Origin: Collybia mongolica
Taxonomy: Eukaryota; Basidiomycota; Agaricomycetes; Agaricales; Clitocybaceae
Assembly (NCBI GenBank): GCA_013420905.1
Contig: JAAXNY010000001.1
Coordinates: forward strand, 1,178,001-1,242,000
Direction: 5' to 3'
DNA length: 64,000 bases
Made by a program: the position numbers and the translations under genes. Shown in pieces: positions 37,801 to 47,389 of the stretch (position 1 is its first letter; every line of letters starts with the position of its first letter). The notes beneath the pieces are model-generated. The model did not search any database, had not been told where the DNA came from, and was given only the letters and a program-made list of their open reading frames with translations.

Positions 37801-38836
37801 GTTCCGAAAAATGATGGCTGATCAATGCATCTATATCCGAGGATCTGGAGATAATCTGGTAATTGTTGGAGTACATGTGGATGACATGTCTATTTTGGGT
37901 GCAACCCTTGTAACCATCAAAGACTTCAAAGCTGAACTCAAAACACACTTTGAAATCTCTGACCTAGGAGAAGCTAGCCAAATCGTTGGCATCTCAGTAA
38001 AAAGGTTCACCAATGGATCTATTAAATTATCACAACAGCCATACCTCGAGAAAATTATCAAGAAAATGGGTCTTGAAAACGCGAACCCTGTTGCAACACC
38101 ACTTGATCACGGCATCAAAATGATCGGCGATACCCCGAAATCGAGAAATTCTATCCTACGGCCATTGGAATGCTCATCTGGGGTGCAATCTCAATGCGTC
38201 CCGAGACTGCATATGCTACACAACACCTCAGTCAATTTTCAAGTCACCCAGGTCCTGAGCATTGGACTGCAGTCAAATGCGTCTTCCATTATTTGAAAGG
38301 AACAATGGACCATGGCCTATTCTACTGATCAAATAATAACTCAAATTTGATTATCCAAACCTATGCCGATGTGGACTGGGGAAATAGTCCCGATGATCGA
38401 AGATCAATTTCTGGCTACGTCACCTTACTCGGAGACTCAGTGATCTCATGGAACTCCAAGAAGCAGCCGACAGTTGCCTTATCAAGTATGGAGGCGGAAT
38501 ACATGGCGCTCTGCCATGCAACACAAGAAGTCACCTGGATTAGATCATTGATGACCGACTTTGGATTTCCATGCGAAAAACCTACCAGTCTTATCACAGA
38601 CAACCAATCGGCGATCTTATTTGCAAACAATGCAGTTTTTCACGCCCGCAGCAAACACATTGACGTCAAACACCATTTCGTGCGCGAATGCTTAGCTTCC
38701 GGAGAAATAAATATATTCCACTACGCATCTGCCGACAACCGAGCGGACATTTTCACTAAACCGCTGCCACGCCCTGAACATGAACGAAAAACCAAATTAA
38801 TAGGTATATGCTCGGATCAAGGGGGAGTGTTAGAAT
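34869..38836 (+). pseudogene. Copia Gag-Pol polyprotein, interrupted
   Basis: From ATG 34869 (MTKSSRNIYRIEALRST). Gag runs to about 35.46 kb and ends in a CCHC zinc knuckle (CYECNQKGHIAFHC, 35475-35516). The protease region has DCAATSHIF (about 35693), an altered D-S/T-G site. Integrase has the HHCC part near 36.09-36.22 kb, TDLWGP, FDNGTEY and the later Glu helix. Reverse transcriptase starts near 37.35 kb (KSKWVWKAKTNGDGKFYKAK), with VGVHVDD as its YxDD-type box (about 37870). RNase H has YADVDWGNS (38363) through NRADIFTKPL. In-frame stops are all TGA: 35187, 35409, 35997, 36093, 36891, 36930, 37125, 37757 and 38326. The frame shifts once near 37.18 kb and once near 38.13 kb. No domain is deleted. 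Confidence 0.9.
38819..38827 (+). other. Polypurine tract of copia element
   Basis: AAGGGGGAG lies immediately before the 3' LTR, where plus-strand DNA synthesis is primed in LTR elements. Confidence 0.8.
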
Positions 38837-39033
38837 AGGGTGATCCGGCTTTATTAATCACATGGACATATAAGTTTCGCATTTGTTTTTATAACGGACT
38901 CACATATGATTTATTATTTCTGTAGGAGTTATATTATTTATGTATTTATACGAGCAATTATGTACATTATTTCATTATCTCAATTCACTCATTTATTTCT
39001 CACTCATTCCTTCCCTTGCTGCTAAGTTCAACA
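38828..39033 (+). repeat. 3' LTR, 206 bp
   Basis: Same length and ends as the 5' LTR with one substitution, and followed by the CCACC target duplication at 39034-39038. Near identity implies a recent insertion or recent LTR gene conversion. Confidence 0.95.
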
Positions 39034-39997
39034 CCACCCCAGGACTGGTCCAATGTACAGGTTCACAGGTTTGTTATTTGATGACATTCCTTCGGGTTTC
39101 ACTCTCAAGGCGGTTTGCTTGTTGGTTGGCAACGGTGAAATGGGCAGGCATATTTTTGATGAGTTATGCCGTTGTCAAGATAAGAGAGTGTTGACAGAGC
39201 CTTCGCACGTGCACGCGCTCTTATAGTAGTGAAGCCTGTTTGGCTTGTCGTGTTGACTGGTGAGAACGGCAGATCCCAGCACTGAAACTACGTCGAATCC
39301 CCATTCTTGGAGTTGAGCCTGAGGATGTTGCAGAAAGATTTCTTAAAAATCGGTGTGTGGGAGGTGTGTGATTGAAAAGGTCTGCCATTCATGGCCATTA
39401 CGTTAGCGTTCGTTGTCCTTGCCATATACCCTCAATAATCCCTCACAAAGCCAGGCCTCCTACATACCAAGAACTTCACCGTTGTTCGGTCCGATAAGTG
39501 CGGCTAACGCGTACATCATGGGAGTGGAAGGTGCGTTTAGTCGTCTTATTTTAAAAAGGCGTGGATGCTTAGTTGTTAGCATCATATTACTTAGGTTGAA
39601 AGTAGTAATATGCACCAAGATTGCGAAAACGAGGCAGGGCACAACACGTCCAACAAACGTCTGGAACTCTCATTGTTGGCAAGAAGTGACACAATACATA
39701 AGCGTTTTGAAAGGACATGTTTCTGGGAACAACGGCTTGTCGCGGTGGTCCCCCTGACCGCATGATTGATGACAGCGGAAAAAAAGCGCTGGAGCAGCTG
39801 ACTGAAATGTCATGCAACGAACTGAAGATGACGATGTCAGCACCTAGACTCGTCATCACCCGTTATAAAAGAGCCGAAATATCGATATGCTTTCGTCTCA
39901 TAAGGGATCTGTTACCAGTCAAGTCAGTAACTTTCGGCAGCCCCGAAGCTCGACTAACGCTTAACACCACAAACTCTCGTCTTGGGTTTCATATATC
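39034..39997. other. Right flank of copia insertion and promoter of short surface-protein gene
   Basis: From 39039 one plus frame stays open to about 39227 (MYRFTGLLFDDIPSGFTLKA and on). If the element and one CCACC are removed, it would join an open frame on the left. No motif is recognised. The remainder shows no gene. ATATCATGC at 39993 begins the next gene. Confidence 0.35.
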
Positions 39998-40618
39998 ATG
40001 CTATCTCTTGCCCATTCCCTAGGTGTGGTGCTCGTCACACTCTCCTCGTTCGGTGGATTGTCCATCGTCTCAGCCAGCCGCATCACCAGGCAGGCGCCCG
40101 CGCCTCCCCCATCATCGCCCACCTTGACATTCAAACCTCCACCAACACAGGTCATCGCTTGCAATTCCTCAACCTTCTCCTGGGACTACTCTGGCCCTGA
40201 TCTGCGCATGAGTCTGTACGTCACTAATGGTGGCGTCACCCAGCTGGACCCCCCCTCCTTGTCCTCATCGCCCGCACCATCCCCCATCACGACTGCGCCT
40301 GTAGGTGCAGTATCTCTGTTTTTTGCACTCTCCGCATTCGAAGGTCTTGCACCGATCCGCGACACCAATTTCACCTGGTCAAGCGTTGTTCTCCCGCGGG
40401 GATGGTACGTCCTTGAGGCTGAGTTGCGTGCAGCAAACTACACTGCTCGGGGTGCTCCGTTCTTCGTGGAAGAAGTAGACGATACCACTTGCTTGGTTGG
40501 AATGGCTCCCCACCCCACATCGGGTACATCAAATCGATCCCAATATTATACAAATAAAGCCGGGATGCTTATGGGCATCCTTGGGTTAAAATATCTCAGC
40601 ACCCTCATAGGCAGCTGA
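39998..40618 (+). CDS. Short secreted or GPI-type paralogue of the surface-protein ectodomain
   Basis: Uninterrupted 206-codon frame from ATG 39998. Residues 1-27 are a signal peptide (VVLVTLSSFGG core). Residues 41-168 align by eye to the ectodomain of the 30.7-32.3 kb protein. Shared landmarks are a Cys after QV(I/T)A (C55 here, C50 there), VTNxxVxQxDPP, PVGA/PTGA, NFTW/LFNW, GWY and FxVEExxDT(T/S)CL (C165 here, C163 there). It lacks the stalk, charged membrane segment and cytoplasmic tail. The C-terminus is a moderately hydrophobic stretch (AGMLMGILGLKYLSTLIGS) after a small-residue region, which could be a GPI-attachment signal. Function is unknown. Expression may be surface-attached or secreted. 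Confidence 0.8.
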   Translation: MLSLAHSLGVVLVTLSSFGGLSIVSASRITRQAPAPPPSSPTLTFKPPPTQVIACNSSTFSWDYSGPDLRMSLYVTNGGVTQLDPPSLSSSPAPSPITTAPVGAVSLFFALSAFEGLAPIRDTNFTWSSVVLPRGWYVLEAELRAANYTARGAPFFVEEVDDTTCLVGMAPHPTSGTSNRSQYYTNKAGMLMGILGLKYLSTLIGS

Positions 40619-42428
40619 ATACCATCGGCCAGACTATCCCCTCAATCAGGAAAGGAATACTAGCTATTATAGGGAACTCAACTATTCATCGATATTACCA
40701 TGACTTATTCCCAGATCAGTATTTTTTTGGCGGTAAACAAACACGTTTGGTCTTACAAGTACGCAGCAGGAAGAGAAAATATGTTGGGGGGGAGGGGGGG
40801 GGATAATATCTCGTTGCAAATTTACTTTATTCTGTATGATCATATATCAGCGCCGATCATACGCTCGTTGACCCTCCCCCACTCTTGGTGGCTCCACCTG
40901 TAGAGACGGAATAACGCTATTCCCGGTCCGGCATAGGACATCGAAACAATTTACCGCTTGGTCCTGCAACTGCAACAAATCGAACATCTTATAATCAAAA
41001 TTAATGACAAGGTTCGTGGATGTGGGCGACGGCATCTTGCTGCGGGAATTGTTAATTACGATAGTCCGCGTAGAATCATTTATCCTCTCCATTCCTGTCA
41101 TATGTCCTCACCTTATGTCCTTATTCGCGGGGAGAGGCGTTATCGTCGAATTCGAAATTACCACTTTTCAATGACTCGAATTTTCCTTAACGCGTTGCTC
41201 TGTAGTAACATAACTCACTTTCAGGATTTACATCTGACCACGATTGGTTGATCATAGAACGCGTTCGCGGGTTAATATCTTCTTAGATCCGAGTGCCTGT
41301 TACGATCGGTCTCTTATCCCACGTTCTCGCGGATACTCAAGGTTTTAGCCCAGTTGGTGCAGGTTGGTGTCCGAGATTAATGTTGATTCTCGTCATCGCG
41401 TCTAGTGCCGCTGAGATTCAATTCGGTTCCGTCACGGGCTCAAAATCATCTTGCTTCTGCATTCCACTTCATCGTTCTCTGAACAAACGCACGGAGAGCC
41501 AGCGATAGGCCCCACCAACAAGGGGAAAAAAACTGTACCTCTTGAACTGGAATTATAATTTTTCTCAAGAGCCCAAAAGTCATATAGTATACGCAAAGTA
41601 CACTACAATAGATCTACTTTGGCAAGTAACCCAAAAAAAAGTACTAATCGTACATCCATTTTACCTTGGCCCTTAGGTCCTCGATCGGCGCCTCCCCACA
41701 CATTACGTTGATGGAATCGTGAAGACAAGGAATGGAATAACACCACATTGCATCAAGATGAGATTTTGAACATGTTTCTTACATGCGGTTGCAATTTTTA
41801 TTCCTCAAAGGGGAACGAGAACCGAAACACGCGTGCTCGAACCTTCTTTCTTACTCCAATAACCAGTCGATCGCGGTTGTGTGAGCTCAGGGTCGGCTGT
41901 TCTCTTCGCGCCAAGTTGAATGTTTCCGTCTCTAACGATTGTGAGTGAACGCATCCTGCAGCTCGAGACCAGGGTCAGCTGAATCTCATTTCAATTATTC
42001 GAACTCGTGAGTCCTATCATTTCATATAGATTGCAAAAAAAATGCCGTCTTTTGTACAATTGGCTCCGATCGCTGGCCCTTCCATAGACGAAAGAGATAC
42101 CTCCAACGTGCAATGACCAAATAACTTTCCCTCCGTCTCTCCGTTTCATTTAATCCCGGGACATAGTTGCACCCCCTTGTCTGGCTCGGATGTTAGCAAA
42201 ATGGCCGCCGGAATGGCAGCCGAGTCTGATAAGCTTAACTCACAACAGAAAAGGCAATCAAGATGAGATATGTTCCAACGCGTTCCTTGCTGCCATTACA
42301 TGACAAGGCCCTTAGTCCAAAGGGAGGATATTTCTTTCCCATCTCTTTGACGCGACATTTATTAACCAGCACGAAATTTATAGTACTTACCAAAAGCCAT
42401 AGCTTCCCAATTCATACGCCTGTAGAAA
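40619..42428. other. Intergenic region
   Basis: No gene is supported over 1.8 kb. A G-rich tract (two runs of G separated by one A) lies at about 40785-40801. Frames are short, and the plus frame at 41293-41508 shows no motif. Confidence 0.45.
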
Positions 42429-43741
42429 ATGCCTGCCTGTCTTCATTGCAACCGCGTCTTTGTGAACAAGGAAGCGCTTCACCAGCATATAGCTAGTTCC
42501 AGTATCGCTCATCCTTTTTGCGAGATCTGTGACCGCAGATTCATCAGCGACGCGGCGCGGGACGCTGTAAGCATTGCGTTTGTACCTCTCTTTTACTTTT
42601 TTATGACTCAACTCGCTCTTGGGACTCCTCCAGCACATGGAATCCAAACACCCACCGACGTTTGACTGCGCGATTTGTACAAGGAGCTTCAGCTCGCCTG
42701 GCGCTCTCGACGACCACTACAGAGGGTCGGTGGCGCACCCCAACTGCTCAAAATGTGGTAAGGGGTTCAAAAATTCGGCTGAACACCAGGAGGTTTGTCC
42801 ATCCTTTTTTTCTTTTTTGCTGCGGTCGAAAAATTCATTATATGTTGACGTGTCCTTAGCACCGCAAATCAGCCCATATTCCTATCCCTTGCGGCCCGTG
42901 TGGGGGGATTATGATTGATCAAGACGCCCAAGAGGCACACTATAATTTATCCTCTAATCATCCGGCCTGCTTGCTTTGTGAGCGCGCCTTCAAAGACAAG
43001 GATATGTATGCTGCTGTGAGTCGTCTGGCTTTATGCCAAAATTTTACGACGTTGATGTCTGCTTCAGCACATCGCTTCAGTCCATGCCGGGCAGAAACAT
43101 GGGTCCGGTGACGGAGAGCAACTCGCCACAACTGAGGCTCAAAAGACCAACACCGAAATCCCGAGAGACATTTATCGGGGACCCGGCGAGGTGAGGCCAA
43201 GGACCCCGTTTGATACTCTAGAACGAAGGCCTAAATTATGTGAGGTTCAGCTTCGGCAAGGGGCGCACCTGTGGCACACATCAAGAGACATGACGACCGT
43301 GGGCCAGTCACCCTCATTCCCGTCTGCACCACCCCTCTGGGCTACCAAGGTATATAATGGCCCTGGCTACCCAACTGCCATTTCTGATATCAACGTCTTT
43401 CCTCACAGGATTTTGGTTTGAAATATGCACCAAACGAACAACCATTTGTTTCAAGGGTTCTGCCCCCTGCTCAGATCATAACACCTCCTCTTCTCCCGAC
43501 AAAATTCGGGCAGTCTCTCGTTGCTAACAGCCGCTCTTCTACCGCCAGACAACCAGAGACCCCCCGGATTCCCTTTAAGTCGCTCCCTCCCCCCGGAGAC
43601 GCGATTAATAAATTATGGGGAACATACGAGGCACGTTGGGTCATTAGTTTCATCAGACGACCCTCGCTTACTGTGCATCCTTCTTGTAGAACGTACAGGC
43701 GACATCATCTTTTGCTCCCCCGCGATCGTCTCGTCGCGTAG
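42429..43741 (+). CDS. C2H2-type multi-zinc-finger protein
   Basis: Predicted nucleic-acid-binding protein. ATG 42429 gives MPACLHCNRVFVNKEALHQH. Joining at GT...AG introns (about 42568-42636, 42793-42860, 43016-43068 and 43350-43410) yields a run of irregular fingers. These are CLHC...H, FCEICDRRF, CAICTRSF...H, CSKCGKGF, HRKSAHIPIPCGPC, CLLCERAFKDKDM and HIASVH. The alternation of a C2H2 finger with a HPxCxxC half-finger is the arrangement seen in many agaricomycete C2H2 proteins. The C-terminal 230 residues are low complexity, with no domain recognised. The stop chosen is TAG 43739-43741, though a further splice after about 43755 is possible. The fingers resemble those in the RING protein at 19.9 kb. 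Confidence 0.7.
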
Positions 43742-44359
43742 AAGCGGGAGCACAGGTGCGTGGACCACGATTCGCGGTAAGCTGTTGTGTTCTTTTATTT
43801 TATTCATACTTCGGAATCTGATAGTCCTGAACGCCGCATTAGAATATCAGTGACAACGAGTTAACCGGATATTCGAAGAGAGTTTTGTCTTGGAGAGTGC
43901 CTAACGGAGATCGTGTTTCTCGCCAGACATAGCGGATCCCGAGTTTCTGTCGTGGCATTATGGCCTTGGTCGTGCTGCTGTGGCTTTTGTGCTGCCTGCA
44001 AACCTTTTGAAAGAAATGAGCCACGGAAATTCCAAGGCGGTCTAGTGGGAAAAAATTTCACCTTGCTCTGTATACTGCTGTTGAATATTCGAATAAAAAC
44101 GCATAAATCAGATACCTTTATATAATGATTGACTTCATGTCATCCCTTCCAACCGTGGGATGACACTTCTTATGATCAGGGGACGGCTAATTCTTAAACC
44201 TGTGGTAGTTCGCGGACTTGAATAATTCCCAAAATACCAGTTGTAATTCTGTGAATGATTCCATAACAGCTGCAAGACAGGCAGGCACCTTTGTCCAGAA
44301 ATAATATAGCTCGAAGCCACTTCGAATGAAGAACTCCAAGGCCCGTAATTAGGCCGTGA
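43742..44359. other. Intergenic region with an 8-bp inverted repeat
   Basis: No gene seen. GTCATCCC at 44139-44146 and GGGATGAC at 44157-44164 form a perfect inverted repeat with a 10-nt loop, about 200 bp beyond the end of the minus-strand pseudogene. Confidence 0.5.
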
Positions 44360-45858
44360 TTAATCACTATTATGAGCAGCACTGTATTGATTATCTCCTG
44401 GAGCAACTTTAGGGAGAATATTCGTGAGAATAGGGTCGAGTTTCGGTAACACATCATCAGGCTTTTTGTGTCCAGCGACCAGGTTGGCAGGAACCATCGT
44501 CCTTTCTTCCTTCATCCCTTTTACGCTGATGCTTTCTGCCCACATCTCGCCGGCCCTGGCCCATGTCTTTCTGCCGCTCTCACTCCCACCCAAAACTGAT
44601 AATGAACCTGGGGTATCCATGTCTGGTTTCCGTAGGTTGGCTCCTTGTGAGACAAGCTTCCTGTCTATGATAATCTTGGTGAAAGCCCATGAAAACCGGG
44701 CATTTAATATTTCATGGGGTATGTTATTGTCATGCTTGAAGATTGTGTTATGGTAGAGGTTTTCTGGCTCAAAAGTGTCCTTGAAGAAATGGATGACGAG
44801 CTCGCCGGATTTCGGGACAATGAAAAATTGTTGTTGGTCAAATCCGCCCGGGTAAAGACCATATTGTAAAGCGAAATGTTATGGGAGGATAGGTGGAGTA
44901 TTGAGCATGTGCCAAGGTAGCGCTGCATGTTGTTCGCCCATAACTATAAACCAATAGATGAAATTCTAGAAGCAACATGAGCTAAAGTGTGGATCCTGCA
45001 TACCCAATGTTTTTCCACCTTAGGCACATGTGCAGTGGTGAGGTAGTCTCGATACCCAGATATACGACATACTTTATCCCCCCCCTTGATGTAGTTGCTG
45101 CATGTGCTTCTAACACACGCATTAATGTTGGGTATAGAGGGGTGCTCTGTGATCTAGGATGAAGGAAGTTTTCCATGGGGAAAGCTCCAATCACGGAAAT
45201 TTTCGCATATAGCGTAGTTTTCTTCTGGTTGGGAGTCGTCTAATGAAAATAGTATTGATTTGGGAGGAGTAATTCAACCGTGAGGGGGACCCTGTCACTA
45301 GACGGATCACGAGAGGTCGAGTGGTATTCAGAACGGTTAAACGCCACAATCGTGCAGGCTGTAAGTACCGTTTCATGATGACAACCGAACCGGAGGGGAT
45401 CAGCCAGGTAGTCGAATGCTTGAAACTCTAGGAGTGGCCATGGTATAGTATGGTAAGGGTGAAGCACTTCAATTGAACCTGGACCGAGGGTGGGTACGGC
45501 GGGGTGAATTCGGCGGACATGGGGAGGGTGAGAAAGCAACGGATAAGGAAGATTCTTTTGGTTGGCTTTTGATGTTTAGGGTACGAGGCAGAATTGAGGG
45601 GTGGAATCGACTGATGTGCAAAGCTTTGATTGTGCGTGTGTCCTCGAAGGAGAACCCGAGGTCAGAGTCGCAAGGTGGACTGGTCCAGCTATGGGCAGAG
45701 CCATTTCCGTCGCCTTGTCCTGCCCGTTGGACCGTCAAGAATACTCGTGCGTGCGTCGACGTTTGACAGGAGGCGGCCCATCTGTGAGTTCATCGTTGCC
45801 GCGGCCGCCCTCAGTTAGTGAGGAGAGGCCACTTGAGGACATACGAGTCGTGGAAGAT
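44360..45858 (-). pseudogene. Second copy of the unrecognised gene family
   Basis: Homologue of the 15.3-15.9 kb locus on the same strand. It may begin MSSSGLSSLTEGG at 45858, followed by DGPPPVKRRRTHE. Coding-like blocks follow: FDYLADPLRFGCHHETVLTA (about 45362-45421), TTLYAKISVIGAFPMENF (about 45180) and LQYGLYPGGFDQQQFFIVPK (about 44790-44850). The last block continues without a stop through ARFSWAFTKIIIDRKLVSQG, NLRKPDMDTPGSLSV and ESGRKTWARAGEMWAES to a stop at 44360. This is some 165 codons, longer than the matching part of the other copy. A TAA sits in frame just before HFALQYGLYP, where the other copy stays open, so this copy also looks broken unless an intron removes it. No domain is recognised. 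It is better preserved at its 3' end than the 15 kb copy. Confidence 0.45.
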
Positions 45859-46176
45859 GAAAGAGAAACAGCGGTGCTAATATTTGAAACCCTAAAGCCA
45901 TGACGATCTCAAACGTGATCTTCCCCCTCCACCAGAACTCACCCCTTTCAACATGAATATACCTCCTCGAGTTCTTCCTACGAATGAACCCGTCTGTGCT
46001 TTTCAGAGCCCAATAAGAATCCTTCGCACTCGGTAATCGCAGTCGACCTCGGCCATAGTTTTACTGAAGGACTTCCAGGCTTCGGTAATTCACTAACTCA
46101 CTGACTCAACCGCTTGATAGATTGCAGCGACCGCGTCGGTGATCTAAACTGTACATGTCCCTTTATACAGCGGAAT

Positions 46177-47389
46177 TCAACCATGGGTATGTACAGGCCA
46201 GTGATCACTAGGCCTAAGCCCATCACCCGTCAGTGCGCCCACAGCCATCTTTGCGCTCACTCGTAACGGACCCTCTGGTTGTCCCTCCGTCGCCTCATCG
46301 AATCCAACTCCTAGTCGTCTTGCCATACTCCGGACACTTTGTTGCTCCTGTATACCTCCATTCGGCGTCCCTTCCTGTGCTCCATCCCCACGAATCCAAC
46401 CACCGACCCTTGCTTCCTCGGTCCACCACTTCTCAGCATGTTCGCGGAATTTCGGCACACGCATCGTCGCGGCATGTGTATACTTGAGCAGATGGAGTGA
46501 ATGGAGAAGGTGATTAAGTGTCTGGTGCGTTTCCGCGAGGGCCATAGATTGGGTTTTTTGTGAAGGATTGGAGGATGGAGGAGGGGGGGTGAAGAGAAAG
46601 GGGATACGAATCTGGAGGCGCGTAAGAATGGGTGGAAGATAGTGTGTGAGGAGTGGAAGGACTAGGAAGACGAGGTGCCGGAGAATGAGGAGATTGTCAT
46701 GCCACTATAACGAGTTGAGGACCCCCATGCATGATAACAAAGGAAGGATGAAATACCATAATTGTACGCTCGTCCGATCCTCGTTTGGGAATGGTGATGG
46801 CTACGGTGGCGAGGGTGTAGACTTCGGCCAGTGCAAGAAGGAAGAGACCTGCAACTGTGGTCTTGCGCAAGGGCGCGGCAGGTGTTGAAGGAAGAGTGAT
46901 GAGCTATGCCAGTCATTATTGGCACATAAGGAGGATTCGTACAATAAGAACACGTACCCCGATGAAGGCAATCTCCCGGATATAAGACAGAAGAGGGCGA
47001 GGCAAAGCATACAGAGCGAAATCGTTGAATGACTGGCAGTACGTGCACGTAGCGAGAACATTATGCCCAAAACGCGGGTATAGCGAACGCGTGTCGAACG
47101 ATGCCAATCGACGCAGTAGCCCTTCCATCTCCGGGCTTAGCTCTGGGGGATTAGAGCGTTGTAGTAGCATAGCACGTATTGTGTCGGTAGGCGCGTTCAA
47201 AGGCAGGTGCAAGGCAGAAAAGAGGTTCGGAGGTACGTTGAGCAACAATGTATGAAGCATCAATAACGAGTGAACAAGCAACAATATCGACAACACCGTG
47301 GACCAGCTTCGGGGCGCTGAACGCAAGGAATAGAGCCAGGGAGCAGCCAATGACAGCGACGTCGCCGCAAATACGTCCAGCGATACCAT
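46177..47389 (-). CDS. Conserved multi-spanning membrane protein, unknown function
   Basis: Starts at ATG 47389 (MVSLDVFAATSLSLAAPWLY). The first exon, to about 46950, holds at least two N-terminal hydrophobic helices (including LSILLLVHSLLMLHTLLLNV). LRRLASFDTRSLYPRFGHN and a CxxC motif (CTYCQSFNDFALYALP) follow. After an intron, PLRKTTVAGLFLLALAEVYTLATVAI supplies another helix. The last exon has a helix (HLVFLVLPLLTHYLPP) and the soluble end FREHAEKWWTEEARVGGW, closing with VHTHG at TGA 46177. The segments look strongly coding and the splices are plausible, but I cannot name the family. The CxxC flanked by helices might bind metal or form a disulfide; this is inference. About 340 aa. Confidence 0.65.

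Larger units (their letters stand above)
34325..39033 (+). mobile_element. Ty1/copia LTR retrotransposon, complete structure, decayed coding region
   Basis: The element is 4709 bp with two 206-bp LTRs, a 5-bp target duplication, a leader starting GGTTGTGGGCCCCGG (34531, presumed primer-binding site) and a polypurine tract AAGGGGGAG at 38819-38827. Domain order is Gag, protease, integrase, reverse transcriptase, RNase H, which defines copia (Pseudoviridae-like) rather than gypsy elements. The body is AT-richer than the neighbouring genes. The coding region is interrupted by nine TGA codons and two apparent frameshifts, so this copy should not make a full polyprotein. Confidence 0.95.

Noticed and set aside
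34869..38836. Alternative genetic code (TGA = Arg) for the genome
   Set aside because: Host genes here end in TGA as a normal stop (for example the surface proteins' neighbours at 4997, 46177 and 53931), and the element also has frameshifts.
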